Positions 19,695-29,484 are shown, counted from the first letter of the stretch. The stretch is 64,000 nucleotides of DNA from Chaetoceros tenuissimus (GCA_021927905.1 BLLK01000074.1:496001-560000); one strand, 5' to 3'. A program made the numbers and translations. Notes: a model not told the origin generated them from the letters alone.

Positions 19695-20349
19695 TCCTTT
19701 GACTAGTATAGTTCTTACTGGATGAAGGGACTGAAGACTTCATATGCATGTCATGGTCAAGATAATGAGGAGGAGGTACTACTCGTTCTGAGGACTGCAA
19801 ACGAGGGTACCTGCAACTCTTTTTGATGTTCTTACTTCTTGGCACTGCAGCAGAAGCAGTACTCTTGGCTTTCTTGCTCCTGTTTTTGACTGGTGATGAT
19901 AGTCTTCTCATCAAGCGACAACTGTACTTATCATCTCTGGTAAACTGAGGATGATAGTATGCTCCAAAGTTTGGACCAGTTTTGGGTCCAGCGATTCTCT
20001 TGAAGCTCCAGAGATTCAGTTGCCGACGGAATGAAGTGTAGTTCGTCTGTTTAGTAAAGTAACGTTGTTGGACATAATTCTCAAAGAGTCCCTTGTTGTG
20101 AACTCGGAAGCATTTACCATCAGGCTGCCATGATATTATGCTTCGTAAAGATGTACCATAATATTCAACAAAGGGATTTAAATCATCGACAACATTGAGT
20201 AGCTCCATAAGCATCACAGGAAAAGGTGACTTTACTCCACCCTTCTGAGGTATGGATGGGGGGTCCTCCTCTTCTTGTGAGATAGTGCTATTGCGGAGTA
20301 CGATTAAGCTCTCCTTTTCCTTTTTATTTGTTGTTGAGATGTTCATCAT
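19690..20349 (-). pseudogene. HSF gene, N-terminal half with intact DNA-binding domain (interrupted by the retrotransposon)
   Basis: 220 codons from the Met at 20349 encode a winged-helix HSF domain. It starts near FPVMLMELLN and includes SIISWQPDGKCFRVHNKG and the recognition-helix signature YTSFRRQLNLWSFKRI, then the wing and a basic segment (NRSKKAK). After codon 220 the frame enters the LTR and stops about eight codons later, so the acidic C-terminal region at 10721-11065 is lost. Before insertion the gene would have encoded about 334 residues. HSFs bind nGAAn repeats in the nucleus and form a large family in diatoms. An earlier in-frame Met at 20424 would add 25 residues of doubtful coding character. 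The truncated product could still bind DNA. Confidence 0.88.
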
Positions 20350-20689
20350 GTATGTTTTGTAATGTACAAAAGACACTGTTCTTTTTATCAGTGAGCATGC
20401 ATTTAGAATTATGCCGAGTGTCAAAGTTCAAATCAGTGAAAGCGTTCATCTCAAGGTTGAAGTTAAAGATGATAAAGAAGTCTTGCGAAACTAAAGTTGA
20501 ATAATGCAACGATTACGATTGGCTAGAGTGAAATATTTGCGATATTTGTACGTATAAGTACGTACGTTATTGGACGGTACGGAAGTTGAAGTTGAAGTTG
20601 AAGTTGGTGGTGTCAGAAACGCGGAAGGAGGGAAGCAAGATACCAGGGAAACTTATTCTATTTAGAAGCTCAAGGACAAAGTGATTCCA
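20350..20689 (-). promoter_or_regulatory. Presumed HSF promoter region
   Basis: About 340 bp upstream of the HSF start. It contains a GTACGTATAAGTACGTACG stretch at about 20548-20567 and a (GAAGTT) run at about 20583-20606 (four units, GAA/TTC-rich). No element could be assigned with confidence. Confidence 0.3.
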
Positions 20690-20692
20690 TTT

Positions 20693-21208
20693 TACATTTT
20701 ACTTTCTTTATGGAAGATGACTGATGAGAGGCGTAATAGATTGCAAATACAATCAAGGGGATCTCTATTAGATATATAATTGTAGATGGTATCTAATGGT
20801 CAAGGGCGAGCGACCAATAATGTAATCTGCGATCAAAGCTTTCTTTATAGTCATTGTAATTTAATACTATACTTAAACGTACACAACATCGTCAACGGTG
20901 TCACAACGTCACAACTTTCAAAATTTCGATTGTCGAAAACCAGGGTTAGTTTTGTTAGAATTACGAAAGTTAGAGGGCCTCTGAATTTTTTCGGCGAATT
21001 TTCCCAATATCAGTGAATAAAATGCTAACGATTGGTTATTTTAAATTAATAATTGAAGTACTCTAATATAGCATTTAATTCTTTTCTGAAGCACCCTATT
21101 GTTGATCCACTCACAAGCGTACGTTCAGGGGTTAAGTAAATGGGCGAGGCTCTACGCCGCTACCCTCGCCCTTGATAATACTCAATAAAAGCTTCGTACC
21201 CGCCAAGG
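20693..21208 (-). pseudogene. PIG-S 5'-end fragment (duplicate)
   Basis: Two pieces, about 20693-20797 and 21176-21208, match the first 45 or so codons of PIG-S. The ATG used by the intact gene reads TTG here (CCTTGGCGGGTACG against GCAATGGCGGGTACG), the fragment is interrupted by the inserted element, and the rest of the gene is absent. It cannot make PIG-S. Confidence 0.82.
20800..21175. mobile_element. 376-bp MITE-like insertion with 11-bp terminal inverted repeats
   Basis: The ends TCAAGGGCGAG (20800-20810) and CTCGCCCTTGA (21165-21175) are perfect inverted repeats. A second GGGCGAG near 21142 makes a subterminal hairpin at the right end. It has no coding capacity. It is absent from the matching place in the other copy of the duplication (about 9572), so it is a genuine insertion. 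A TAAT-like flank occurs on both sides, but the target duplication is not clear enough to assign a superfamily. Confidence 0.68.
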
Positions 21209-21465
21209 CTGCTTGAAATTAGTTGATTAGGATGAGTAGAAGACATAGTAGTGAAGTGTAGAATAGGAGAGCAGCAGTGAAGCAATTCAATTAGATACCG
21301 ACTCTTGCGCAAAAAAAGAAGTGATGTGTGCTGTGTTGCTCTTTTATACAATGACGATGCCTTTAAACTGGTATGGAATAGTACGTACATAGATATGCAA
21401 CGCAAAACACAACAGAGTATTTCTCTTCAAATTCAATATCACGTATCCCATTCACTACAACAGCC

Positions 21466-21936
21466 ATGACGACATCTCAACAAATATCCAATGTATCTAT
21501 ATTTCTCAGTAAACTTTTCATTACTCTAATAGTCATTTATGGAATAGAAGGGATACGATCTGCAATCATACAACATCACTTGCAAAAGATAAATCAGAGA
21601 CAAAAACAGAAGAAAAAGGAAAGACGAGAAATTGAAGAAAAGGAGAATAAAAAAGAACAAAATGATTCCAAAGAAATAGGAAAGAATGAGAGAAGAGACA
21701 AGACTGTTCAACCGGAAATCATGCTCTGTCTACCCGTCAATAGTAGTAAGAATGAAACTGAATCAAGACAACGATGAGGACAAGAAAAGAAGCAATCCAA
21801 TACTACTAAAGATGAAGAAGAATGGAGATGTGTCTGTGAAACTGGATTCTTACCGCCCGGTTTATTGAAAAACTTTGGAAATATGGAAGCTATGGTTAGA
21901 ATGTCTACGGGGCAATGTTATTATAAAACTACATGA
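21466..21936 (+). pseudogene. Paralogue of the 9884 small membrane protein, one in-frame stop
   Basis: 157 codons aligned in one frame with the gene at 9884: same start (MTTSQQ), membrane helix, Lys/Glu-rich coiled coil and C-terminal WRCVCETGFLPPG block. A TGA at 21775-21777 lies in the variable, Glu/Lys-rich middle. The rest of the frame is open to the normal stop at 21934. A truncated product of 103 residues would lack the conserved Cys-bearing end. No evidence supports selenocysteine: the other copy has no Cys at this place. Confidence 0.8.
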
Positions 21937-22105
21937 CAATGATATATTTGTTGGCTGCTGTTGGCTGTTAGTATGATGGCTGTAGCACTATTAGTAGTAT
22001 AAAATGAGGTAATGCACGCCATATACATTGCAATTGTTACCAAGAACAAGGGTCAGTTGGAATGTCAGGAGCTATGTAGAAAAATGCAACGTCATGATAA
22101 GGATC

Positions 22106-22385
22106 TCAAGTCTCAACTACAGTATTGCAACATGTAGCAGTTGCTGCAAAATCCCCCAATGCGGTGCTATCTGCACCACACAGTTCACAAGCACTTGCTG
22201 TTGAGCATTGCCCTCCTGTGATAGTAAGAGATTCCATAGCAGATGCGTTCAAAAGAACCTCTGCACAAGCTGAACTACTAGCGCAAGCTCCTGATGTTTC
22301 AATGCACTCATCTTTTTGTACCAAAACGTTTGCTTTCTCCGGAAGAGTGACATGAGCCTCACCTGGTTTTATTGACCAAGCCCAA
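22106..22385 (-). pseudogene. Cys-rich gene remnant, 3' end, unknown family
   Basis: The minus frame is open upstream of 22324 and encodes about 90 residues with evenly spaced Cys (QKDECIETSGACASSSACAE, SACELCGADSTAL, ATCCNTVVET) before a TGA at 22106. Its last 30 codons recur, more diverged, in the first copy of the duplication near 10545-10650. The upstream part is not recognisable. Ala/Ser/Cys content suggests an extracellular protein; this is a guess. Confidence 0.45.
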
Positions 22386-22715
22386 ATATGATCAAGAGGT
22401 AATCTTTTCTTCTCTGGAAAATCTTGACAAAGAGATAAAAGAACGTAGATGTATAGAGGATATAGAGAGGAGGGTTCGAGAAGAGGAAGAAAAGGAGGAC
22501 GTTGAGAGAGAGGAAATGGAGGAAATCATGAACTTCTATTTGAGGATGATATGCTCATGTCATACCCAAGTAGAGAAAGTAGACCAAAGGCAAGTGAACT
22601 GTTGACTATTGATGATACCCGAGATGACTCAAACTTCGTAGTTTCTACTATTGGGGATGATAGCATTATTAACTCAACCACTGGACTATCACAATCAAGA
22701 TCAAAGTCAAGTTAG
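22372..22715 (+). pseudogene. Frameshifted fragment of an unknown charged, Ser-rich protein
   Basis: Codons from about 22390 encode an amphipathic Glu/Arg-rich stretch (DKEIKERRCIEDIERRVREE). Near 22500-22545 the plausible coding shifts frame by two bases. It then runs as EDDMLMSYPSRES and LTIDDTRDDSNFVVSTIGDD to a TAG at 22713. Composition on both sides of the shift looks coding, but I recognise no family and no start or promoter. Confidence 0.35.
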
Positions 22716-23273
22716 CTGTTTAGTGAAATTTCCAGATAAGACTCTAATAGTTTAATCAACTGCCCTGAAGGGAAGAGGAGATATCAATCAGTAGATAATA
22801 AAAATAAAGTATAGATGAAAGAGTTATTAGCACAAGCATACGTATTGAATCACATAAAATGACAAGATACGAACACATCGGATTTAAATATTATTTAGAA
22901 GTATTTTTCAGACAGGATAATAATACAAAGAATGCCAAGCATAACTTGCAATGACTTACTTAAAAGTGCATGTGTGAAGCAAACTCTTGAAACATCATGT
23001 TGATATCTTCAAAGCATGCGATGAATGTAAATTCTTCTCTAGATAGACTAGTGAACATGAAGCAATCTGAATTGGCAGGCATTGATTGTCTCCCTACACA
23101 TGTATTTTTAATAAGCATGTTTTTTTATACTTTAAATTTGTATCATTGGAATAGAAGCCATTCTTCTTCTTTGTAAATTTAATCTATTTCCTCAAAACTC
23201 TCTTCTTTCCTTCTTCATAGACGTATATATCTACAGCTGACTTCCTCTTATTGGTTTGACTGATTATGATCCT
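22716..23273. other. Intergenic, nothing recognised
   Basis: AT-rich, no open frame of note on either strand, no clear repeat. Confidence 0.5.
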
Positions 23274-25310
23274 TTAACATTCAGCGTCTTTAGGATTGTC
23301 ATTGAATGAATCTTCGTCTACGTGATTTAAATGAAACGTTTCGTTGACTGTATGATTGGTATTGCCAGTAATACCATTTTTTTCTTTCTTTGCTGTTGAT
23401 TCTGAGTTCTCTACTGATGCATTAGTATCAACAATTTTAACCTTTTTCTGTTTTTGTAGTGATTGTTTCTTGTGTTTCATTTTCATTAGTACAAAGACAA
23501 TGATCAATGCAATTACAGCAACAGCAATGCCTGCAATTGAACCGCTTGACATAGATTGTTTGCTTTCTTTCTCAACATTGAAGAGATTGTATCTTTCAAC
23601 TCCTTTCACAACTATATCGGTGTTGTTCATGTCAACCAAAGCGCCATTGCTATTTCCTTCCTTTAAAAGATTAGCTCTTTTGACTACCATCTCGGCGAGG
23701 CCAGTACATAGCTCTTCACCAGCAGGAATAGCCTTGGAGAAGTGCATTCCTCCATAGAGGCGAGATTGGCCACAAATATGCTGAATCTCAGACCATTTGT
23801 TATAGCTCAGGTTCAAGTCGGAAGAAGGTGTGACTTCAGGTTCAACAAACAAGGATCCTGCCTTCTTTGCAAGACTTACAGGGACACTTGTATCATCTTG
23901 ACCAGTGAGAATTTGCATAGTTTCAGCATATGCTGTACAGATGCAAGATGAACCAGAAGGGTATTCAGCATGCTATGAATGGAAATTGAGCAATGTGAGG
24001 ATGATGAAACTCCTTTGTTTATGATTCAAAATGATTACTTACTGGCATTGTTCGAATATATGGTTGCCAATCAAAACCTGCCACTTGATTGGTTCCTTGC
24101 AATGGTCCTGCATAAGTTTCAGTAGTATCATCCTCCAAGAGAGAGTGTACAACAGTAGTAGGACGGACCGCATTGTGAATCACCTTTTCACGCCATACTA
24201 GCATTATGGCATCATACATGGCAGTCACCAATGCCATATCATAGGCCAAAAGTCAAAGGAAGAGAGTCCATTCATGATCGACCAAGTAATTTGCATTGGT
24301 AACAACGAGGTAAACTTGGAGTCAAATGCTTCTATCTGCATTTTCTTTAATTCGTCTTCAGCCATATCGTGAGTTTCTGCAAGAACAAAATCAGCTTCTT
24401 CACAGTAGTTTTATTCTGGTGGTGGAACCATGAAACTATTGTACTCTTCACTGGTTAGACCATAGAGGCGGCCAGTAAATCCTGCAAAAGGAGTTACATG
24501 TTCTTGGCGTGTAAAGTAGCCAGCTCCATTCGACTCGAGAAGAGGCTCCCATTTCCAAACTTTTTCACAATCTTTTTTTGATACAATTTCCTCTTCTTTC
24601 TTCTGTCTGTATCTCATGTATTCTCCTAATTTGAAATCAGAGTATGGCATTTTGTTATCTATGACAAACGAAAGGAAGAAAATGAGTATATGGTTCAAAA
24701 TGTGCATTTAAGAAATGAAAAATGAAAAATGAAAATATAACGTACACTTGTGTGCTAAAGATCCATCTGCATTCCAGCCATCTGTTTTGGCATAATCGTG
24801 TATCTCATCTACACGAACTTTTGCAAGTCCCCAAGGTGTACCAAGATCAGGTTCATTGTCATTCAATACCTTGCTCATGGGAAACTGCAATACATTATCC
24901 ATGAGATTGACAATTGCATCTTTGCATTTAGGAGCTGCGAGAATGGCACTGTAAGCAAAAGTATACGCTATCGCAACCTGTTCATGAAGCATTTTCTCTT
25001 GTTCCGATGCAAATTCATTGATACAAATCTGCATATCCTTTTTGCCCCAAATATCTAGAGCGGAAGGATGATACATGGCAGCTACATTATAGTTTACATT
25101 TCCATGATACATGACTTGACGAAATTGGATGGGAGTTTCATATGTGGATACAAGAGCCCCAATTAAGGATCATTCAGCAAGAGGAAGAAATAAGTATGGT
25201 AGCGGATTTCCAAGAATGCTTCCATCGAGTAGGCTCTGCACTTGATCAAATGTAATGGATTCATTGTTTCCAATGCCCTTGGGACTGAAACAAGAACTTG
25301 ACAAATTCAT
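23274..25310 (-). pseudogene. Vanadium-haloperoxidase-like (VCPO/PAP2 superfamily) membrane protein gene, broken
   Basis: Two GT-AG introns are visible, 24659-24745 and 23973-24042, joining an all-alpha protein. Family landmarks are WGLAKVRVDEIHDYA, a WEPLLESNGAGYF block, HVTPFAGF, the K...NAVRPTT phosphate/vanadate-site segment, HAEYPSGSS and RLYGGMHFSKA. The C-terminus carries one membrane helix (about SIAGIAVAVIALIIVFVLM) and a Lys-rich tail. The acid-base His of classical haloperoxidases (PSGH) is Ser here (PSGSS). There is an in-frame TGA at 25170-25172, an in-frame TAA at 24411-24413 and a one-base frameshift near 24250. The last exon is intact. Three lesions make a pseudogene far likelier than sequencing error. 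Confidence 0.8.
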
Positions 25311-25703
25311 AATTGCTTCCTTTTTTGGCCAAGAATGATGATTCTAACTTATGAGCAAAAGTGATGAAAATCTACTTTTGGTCTGAAAAGAAAAGGAGCT
25401 TAGTTCAAGATGTGTGACGTGGTGAATTTGGGTGGTTTTGAAGGGCGTTCACAATTTACTTGTTACTTTCCGTTACATTGTACGTACAATAAGTACAATA
25501 TCGCTTCTCTTCTGTCCTCGTATTTCAAATTGGCTATCCCTCATGCCATCATCATAAGTAGGACCTCCCTGAATAGGTCGGACCGTTCTTTTGTGCTCCC
25601 AACCACGAAACTCACACTTCAAAAACTCTAATGAACTTTTTATTCTCAATGTTTACGATTGAATTGCCATCACTATATAAATACTCATCAGTAAATCTAA
25701 TCA
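25311..25703. other. Intergenic promoter region
   Basis: Divergent region between the haloperoxidase-like remnant and the RBM22 gene. It contains GTACGTACAATAAG near 25479. A TATA-like CTATATAAATA lies about 30 bp before the RBM22 start. Confidence 0.4.
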
Positions 25704-26999
25704 ATGGCATCCATTAAAAGAGACGCCATCAAACAAAAATGGGAAGAAACAGAATTCCCTCTCGTATGCGAAACATGTCTTGGAGACAATCCCTATCTCC
25801 GCATGACCACCGAACCCCACGGAAAAAAATGTAAAATATGTGAAACACCATTTACGGTATTTGCATGGCAAGCGGGCTCCAAGGGACGTTTGAAACGAGT
25901 TGAAATCTGTAAACAGTGCGCCAAGGCTAAAAATGTGTGTCAAGTCTGTATTTATGATTTAGAATATGGGTTACCCGTCGCTATGCGTGATAAAATTTTA
26001 CGTGAAGAGGGTGTGCATCAGGGCGGTGCGGCGGGGGCACTCGCACTAGCCGTGCCACAAAGTGATGCGAATCGATCTTGGTTCAATGCGCAACAGGCGA
26101 GATTGTTGGAAAATGGGGAGTTGGAGAGTAACGTTGGAAGTAAAGCTCATGCAGCTTTGAGTGCCGTGGCGAGAATGGAGCCGAGGTATGAACGAAATTT
26201 ACCGAAATTGTGTAGTTTCTTTGCAAAAGGGGAGTGTAATCGTGGGTCGCAGTGTCCTTTTCGTCATGAAATGCCTAAAGATCGCAATGATCCATTTTCC
26301 AAGCAGAATACTAAAGATAGATTTTATGGAACCAATGATCCAGTGGCGAAAAAGATGCTTTGGAGAAAACATCAGATGGAAGAACAGCAGAAAAAGGCTG
26401 AAGCGGATCAGGAAAAAGAAGATGGAGATGAAAGGGCAATAGCTACTTGTTATATTAGATTTGATACAAGAGATGAAGCGACTCAGCACATTTCTATTTC
26501 CGAAGAAGATATTCGAGATTACTTTTATTCACATGGAGAAATTGTTGCGGTGCGGATGCATGATAATAAAGGGGCTTTTGTAGAATATACCACTGGTGAA
26601 GCTGCAGAACTTGCAATTAGTCTCATGGATAAGAAAATGATTAATGGACGTAAAATATTGGTCAATTGGGCTAGACAGCCAAAACGAGGAAATGATGGTG
26701 GTCCAAGAATGTCGAGTGCTGCTTCCAATCCGTCGGAAGGACCAGTACAGCCACTTCCTCCACCTGGAGCTGCGAAAACTGGTGGAACTTGTATGCCGGT
26801 AGGGTTCAAACCATCCGCTGCAGTTGCTGCAGCAGCTAAAGCGAGAGCTACTGCGAATTCTGGGCTTTCAAGGACTGGTCTAGCAGCACCAAGGCCTGGT
26901 GGAGGTCCTATTAAACGAGTTGGTGGAGGAATGAGAAGTGCTGCGCCACAGCCATATTATCCTTCTACCAATCCAAATAGAATGGGATCTGCCAAGTAA
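25704..26999 (+). CDS. RBM22: Pre-mRNA splicing factor RBM22/Cwc2-Slt11 homologue
   Basis: A single-exon 431-residue protein. The N-terminal zinc-binding region (EFPLVCETCLGDNPYLRM, CKICETPFTVF, CKQC...CQVC, DLEYGLPV) is nearly diagnostic of RBM22/Slt11. A CCCH finger (CSFFAKGECNRGSQCPFRH) follows at about 168-188, then one RRM (about 247-325, with ATCYIRFDT, GAFVEYTT and ILVNWARQ). The tail is Gly/Pro/Ala-rich. RBM22 contacts the U6 snRNA internal stem-loop and pre-mRNA in the catalytic spliceosome as part of the NineTeen-related complex in the nucleus. Length and order match the family. A TATA-like box precedes the start. Confidence 0.94.
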   Translation: MASIKRDAIKQKWEETEFPLVCETCLGDNPYLRMTTEPHGKKCKICETPFTVFAWQAGSKGRLKRVEICKQCAKAKNVCQVCIYDLEYGLPVAMRDKILREEGVHQGGAAGALALAVPQSDANRSWFNAQQARLLENGELESNVGSKAHAALSAVARMEPRYERNLPKLCSFFAKGECNRGSQCPFRHEMPKDRNDPFSKQNTKDRFYGTNDPVAKKMLWRKHQMEEQQKKAEADQEKEDGDERAIATCYIRFDTRDEATQHISISEEDIRDYFYSHGEIVAVRMHDNKGAFVEYTTGEAAELAISLMDKKMINGRKILVNWARQPKRGNDGGPRMSSAASNPSEGPVQPLPPPGAAKTGGTCMPVGFKPSAAVAAAAKARATANSGLSRTGLAAPRPGGGPIKRVGGGMRSAAPQPYYPSTNPNRMGSAK

Positions 27000-27085
27000 A
27001 GAATTAAGATGGATTATAAAAAAGTTCTCTCAGTTTAGTTTCATTGTATGTACATTATTTACTGGGAATCAATACACTTTGATCA

Positions 27086-28549
27086 TTATACTTCCGCACG
27101 AACAATTGTAATGTGACGGCGTAGCTTTGGTTGTGGTCTATCAATGACTGGATCATAGCCAACTTCCTTGATTGCATCCTTGTTTTGAAAATCACTATAT
27201 TCCGATAAGAAAAAGAAACTAGCACTCGACACCAAAGATGAAGCAAGCAAAAACATTGCCTTGGTTCTAGCATTGGATCCTGCAAAAGTAACTTTTGTTT
27301 GCAGTAATCCCGCCATGGCGCCCAACACTCCACCAACTACAATCAAAATGATTTCATCTTCTTGAAATACTGGATGTAATAGATTTTCAAAGTTTTTCGG
27401 TGATAGTTTCTTGAGTCTCTTGGAGAGCGTATCTTCAATGTCAAGTTTCTTTTGAACATAGTCATGTATTTCAGGATGATCATTAGCATTGGTAGCAACA
27501 TTTCGAATGGCTTGAATAGCCGCTCGTAGTATTTTTTCGGGTATAGGATATGGCAATTGCTTTCTCAAAAAGACATATAGTTCCTGTTCGTTCTGATTAG
27601 CAAGTGCATCTAATAACATTGGCGATGATAATACTCGTGTTTCCATAAAATGTGCAAATTCTTCTGAAACTTCCTTTTGCCTTGATTCAAACAATCCTTG
27701 AACAGTAATGGGTCCAAGTTCTACAGGATCAGCTGGTTCGAATAATAATTTAATGGCAATCCAATTCGTGACGTATCCCACTAATGATCCAGCAACGGGT
27801 AAAGTCCATGGTTTTGGCTTAATGGCCCACAAACCCATTTGCATAAGGCCTAAAAGAAATCCAAACCCAAAGCCAGATTCCACCAAGAATTTCAACTCGA
27901 CACGTCCAACCTTTTGAAACAATTCCACTAGTACAATTTTATCCCTGACAAACGCATTCAACACCACTTGTGGCAAATCTAAAACATCATCAATTTCCTT
28001 TTGCAACTCGCCAATAACTTTACTTAAAATCAATGGTAAAACCGGTTTCAAAACGAGTGCCCAAAGCACACCACAATCCTTTTGTACAGCATTCAAAACT
28101 TCAGTCTGTAAAAGATTTGCAAATTCCTTATGATCAATATTTCCAAACGCTTCTTTTAAACTTAGTAAATCTCTCGTAATAATATCTACCAATCGTAAAG
28201 CCATTTTTTCCGTTCGAGAAGGAACCACACCCTGCCAACCTAGGAAACCATATGGAGTCTGTTCGGAAGTACGATACCATTTCGTTCCTGTATATTCCAA
28301 TGGATAAAACAACATTTGCACCCCCATGTAATTTGTAGAAATACCTACGAAAGCAGCAACACATGGTATAGTTGCGTATTGGAGTGGTTTTTCTCTGATT
28401 TTGGAATATATTTGAGATGTAAAAGTTTGTTTTGTGAGTGTAGCATTTGTAGTTGTTCGTTTGGGTTGAGATTTTTGATATATTTTTGAAATTGGGTTTC
28501 GTGTTTTGTATCTTGTTGCATGTCGCAGAGATGAGGTTATTGTAAACAT
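27086..28549 (-). CDS. DUF445 family membrane protein, probably organelle-targeted
   Basis: 487 residues from the Met at 28549. The 40-codon open extension upstream runs into the MITE-like element and is rejected as coding. The first 45 residues are rich in Arg/Lys/Ser/Thr with almost no acidic residues, as in a mitochondrial or plastid presequence. Then come conserved DUF445 blocks: GISTNYMGVQMLFYPLEY near the start, and a second GYVTNWIAIKLLFEP half-repeat after two hydrophobic segments. A final pair of membrane helices precedes the C-terminus. DUF445 proteins occur in bacteria and algae; their function is not known. It ends 86 bp from the convergent RBM22 gene. Confidence 0.8.
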   Translation of the reverse strand: MFTITSSLRHATRYKTRNPISKIYQKSQPKRTTTNATLTKQTFTSQIYSKIREKPLQYATIPCVAAFVGISTNYMGVQMLFYPLEYTGTKWYRTSEQTPYGFLGWQGVVPSRTEKMALRLVDIITRDLLSLKEAFGNIDHKEFANLLQTEVLNAVQKDCGVLWALVLKPVLPLILSKVIGELQKEIDDVLDLPQVVLNAFVRDKIVLVELFQKVGRVELKFLVESGFGFGFLLGLMQMGLWAIKPKPWTLPVAGSLVGYVTNWIAIKLLFEPADPVELGPITVQGLFESRQKEVSEEFAHFMETRVLSSPMLLDALANQNEQELYVFLRKQLPYPIPEKILRAAIQAIRNVATNANDHPEIHDYVQKKLDIEDTLSKRLKKLSPKNFENLLHPVFQEDEIILIVVGGVLGAMAGLLQTKVTFAGSNARTKAMFLLASSLVSSASFFFLSEYSDFQNKDAIKEVGYDPVIDRPQPKLRRHITIVRAEV

Positions 28550-28613
28550 TATATATTGTAGGAATATTATAGTATAGAAAGGAATTTGTTTGCAATGTTC
28601 TGCATTGCTGTAT

Positions 28614-29151
28614 CTACTGGTCGCCACAAGACCGCCGGCGGTCTTCTTTTCCTGCGAAGAATCACGCACAAAACACTAACTAAGCTATTTTAGCTCACAT
28701 AATAATTCATGTTTTTTGTTTGAATCGATTCTAACTGAGTATACAAACCATCTTAGTTGATTGTTTTTAGTAGGTCTATGTGGTTGAATTTGTATGAACT
28801 GATTTTTTTGCATGAAATACATTGAAGGAATATAGGATTTCTCTGGTATGGTTTCCCCGTAGAAAAACACGTAGAAAGTAGGACAAAAAAGTACAATTTG
28901 TATTATGAGTTATTAGTGGTGTAAACATACCACAGAAACCGTTGTGGCCGCAGACATGGCATCTACTATGCTTCTACAAGACCTGACATGTGTTGGTTGG
29001 TATGGAATGCGCACCTTTTAGCTTTATAGAGCAAGACTAAAGGTGTCATTTTTGTGAGTGATTTTCTACTTTTCTTGGTTTTTCCGCGTAGGACCGCCGT
29101 GAATTTTGGCGGCGGTCTTCTGAAGGGCGGCGGTCTTGTGGCGACCAGTAG
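28614..29151. mobile_element. 538-bp MITE-like element with 24-bp GC-rich terminal inverted repeats
   Basis: The ends CTACTGGTCGCCACAAGACC (then GCCG, 28614-28637) and their reverse complement (29128-29151) are perfect inverted repeats. Both ends carry extra GACCGCC/GGCGGTC palindromes. GTAT flanks both sides (28610-28613 and 29152-29155), a possible 4-bp target duplication. If the outer T/C is counted as the first repeat base, a TA duplication as in Tc1/mariner elements also fits. There is no coding capacity. It lies 64 bp upstream of the DUF445 start codon and is GC-rich compared with the neighbourhood. Confidence 0.82.
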
Positions 29152-29484
29152 GTATGTTGTGTCTGCAAAAGATGCATCATGAAGGAATATCATTGGTTCC
29201 AAACAAAGAAGAAAATGTGAGAGAAAAAGCGTCAGTCAGTCGTCATGTGTCAAAAAAGGCTATTAGCAGAGTCAAATGAGGCCATTTACATGTCAAGTAA
29301 ATATGTGGTCACGAGTCCGAGTAGAGAAGAAGAGGGAGGAGAGGGCAAACAACAAGAAAGAAGAAAGAAGCAATTTCAATTGATGAATTGAATTGAAATA
29401 GACTACCAACTACCAAGACAGAGGTATACTTACTGTCAGTCAATCTTTCGTATCCTTGTAATAGTTCCAGTAAAGTCAGACGTC
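29152..29484. other. Intergenic promoter region
   Basis: 333 bp upstream of the small basic protein, with a purine-rich run (about 29320-29375). No specific site was assigned. Confidence 0.4.

Larger units (their letters stand above)
20690..22245. repeat. Segmental duplication, decayed copy
   Basis: Second, direct copy of the 9480-10672 block. It holds a PIG-S 5' fragment, the same divergent promoter, the small membrane-protein gene with an in-frame stop, and the same downstream stretch. A 376-bp insertion at 20800-21175 splits the PIG-S fragment. Beyond about 22245 similarity to the first copy ends. Confidence 0.87.

Noticed and set aside
21775-21777. In-frame TGA as selenocysteine
   Set aside because: The paralogue has no Cys there, the surroundings are low-complexity, and no SECIS-like structure was seen.
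28550-28669. 40-codon N-terminal extension of the DUF445 protein
   Set aside because: Part of it comes from the MITE-like element; the Met at 28549 starts a good presequence.
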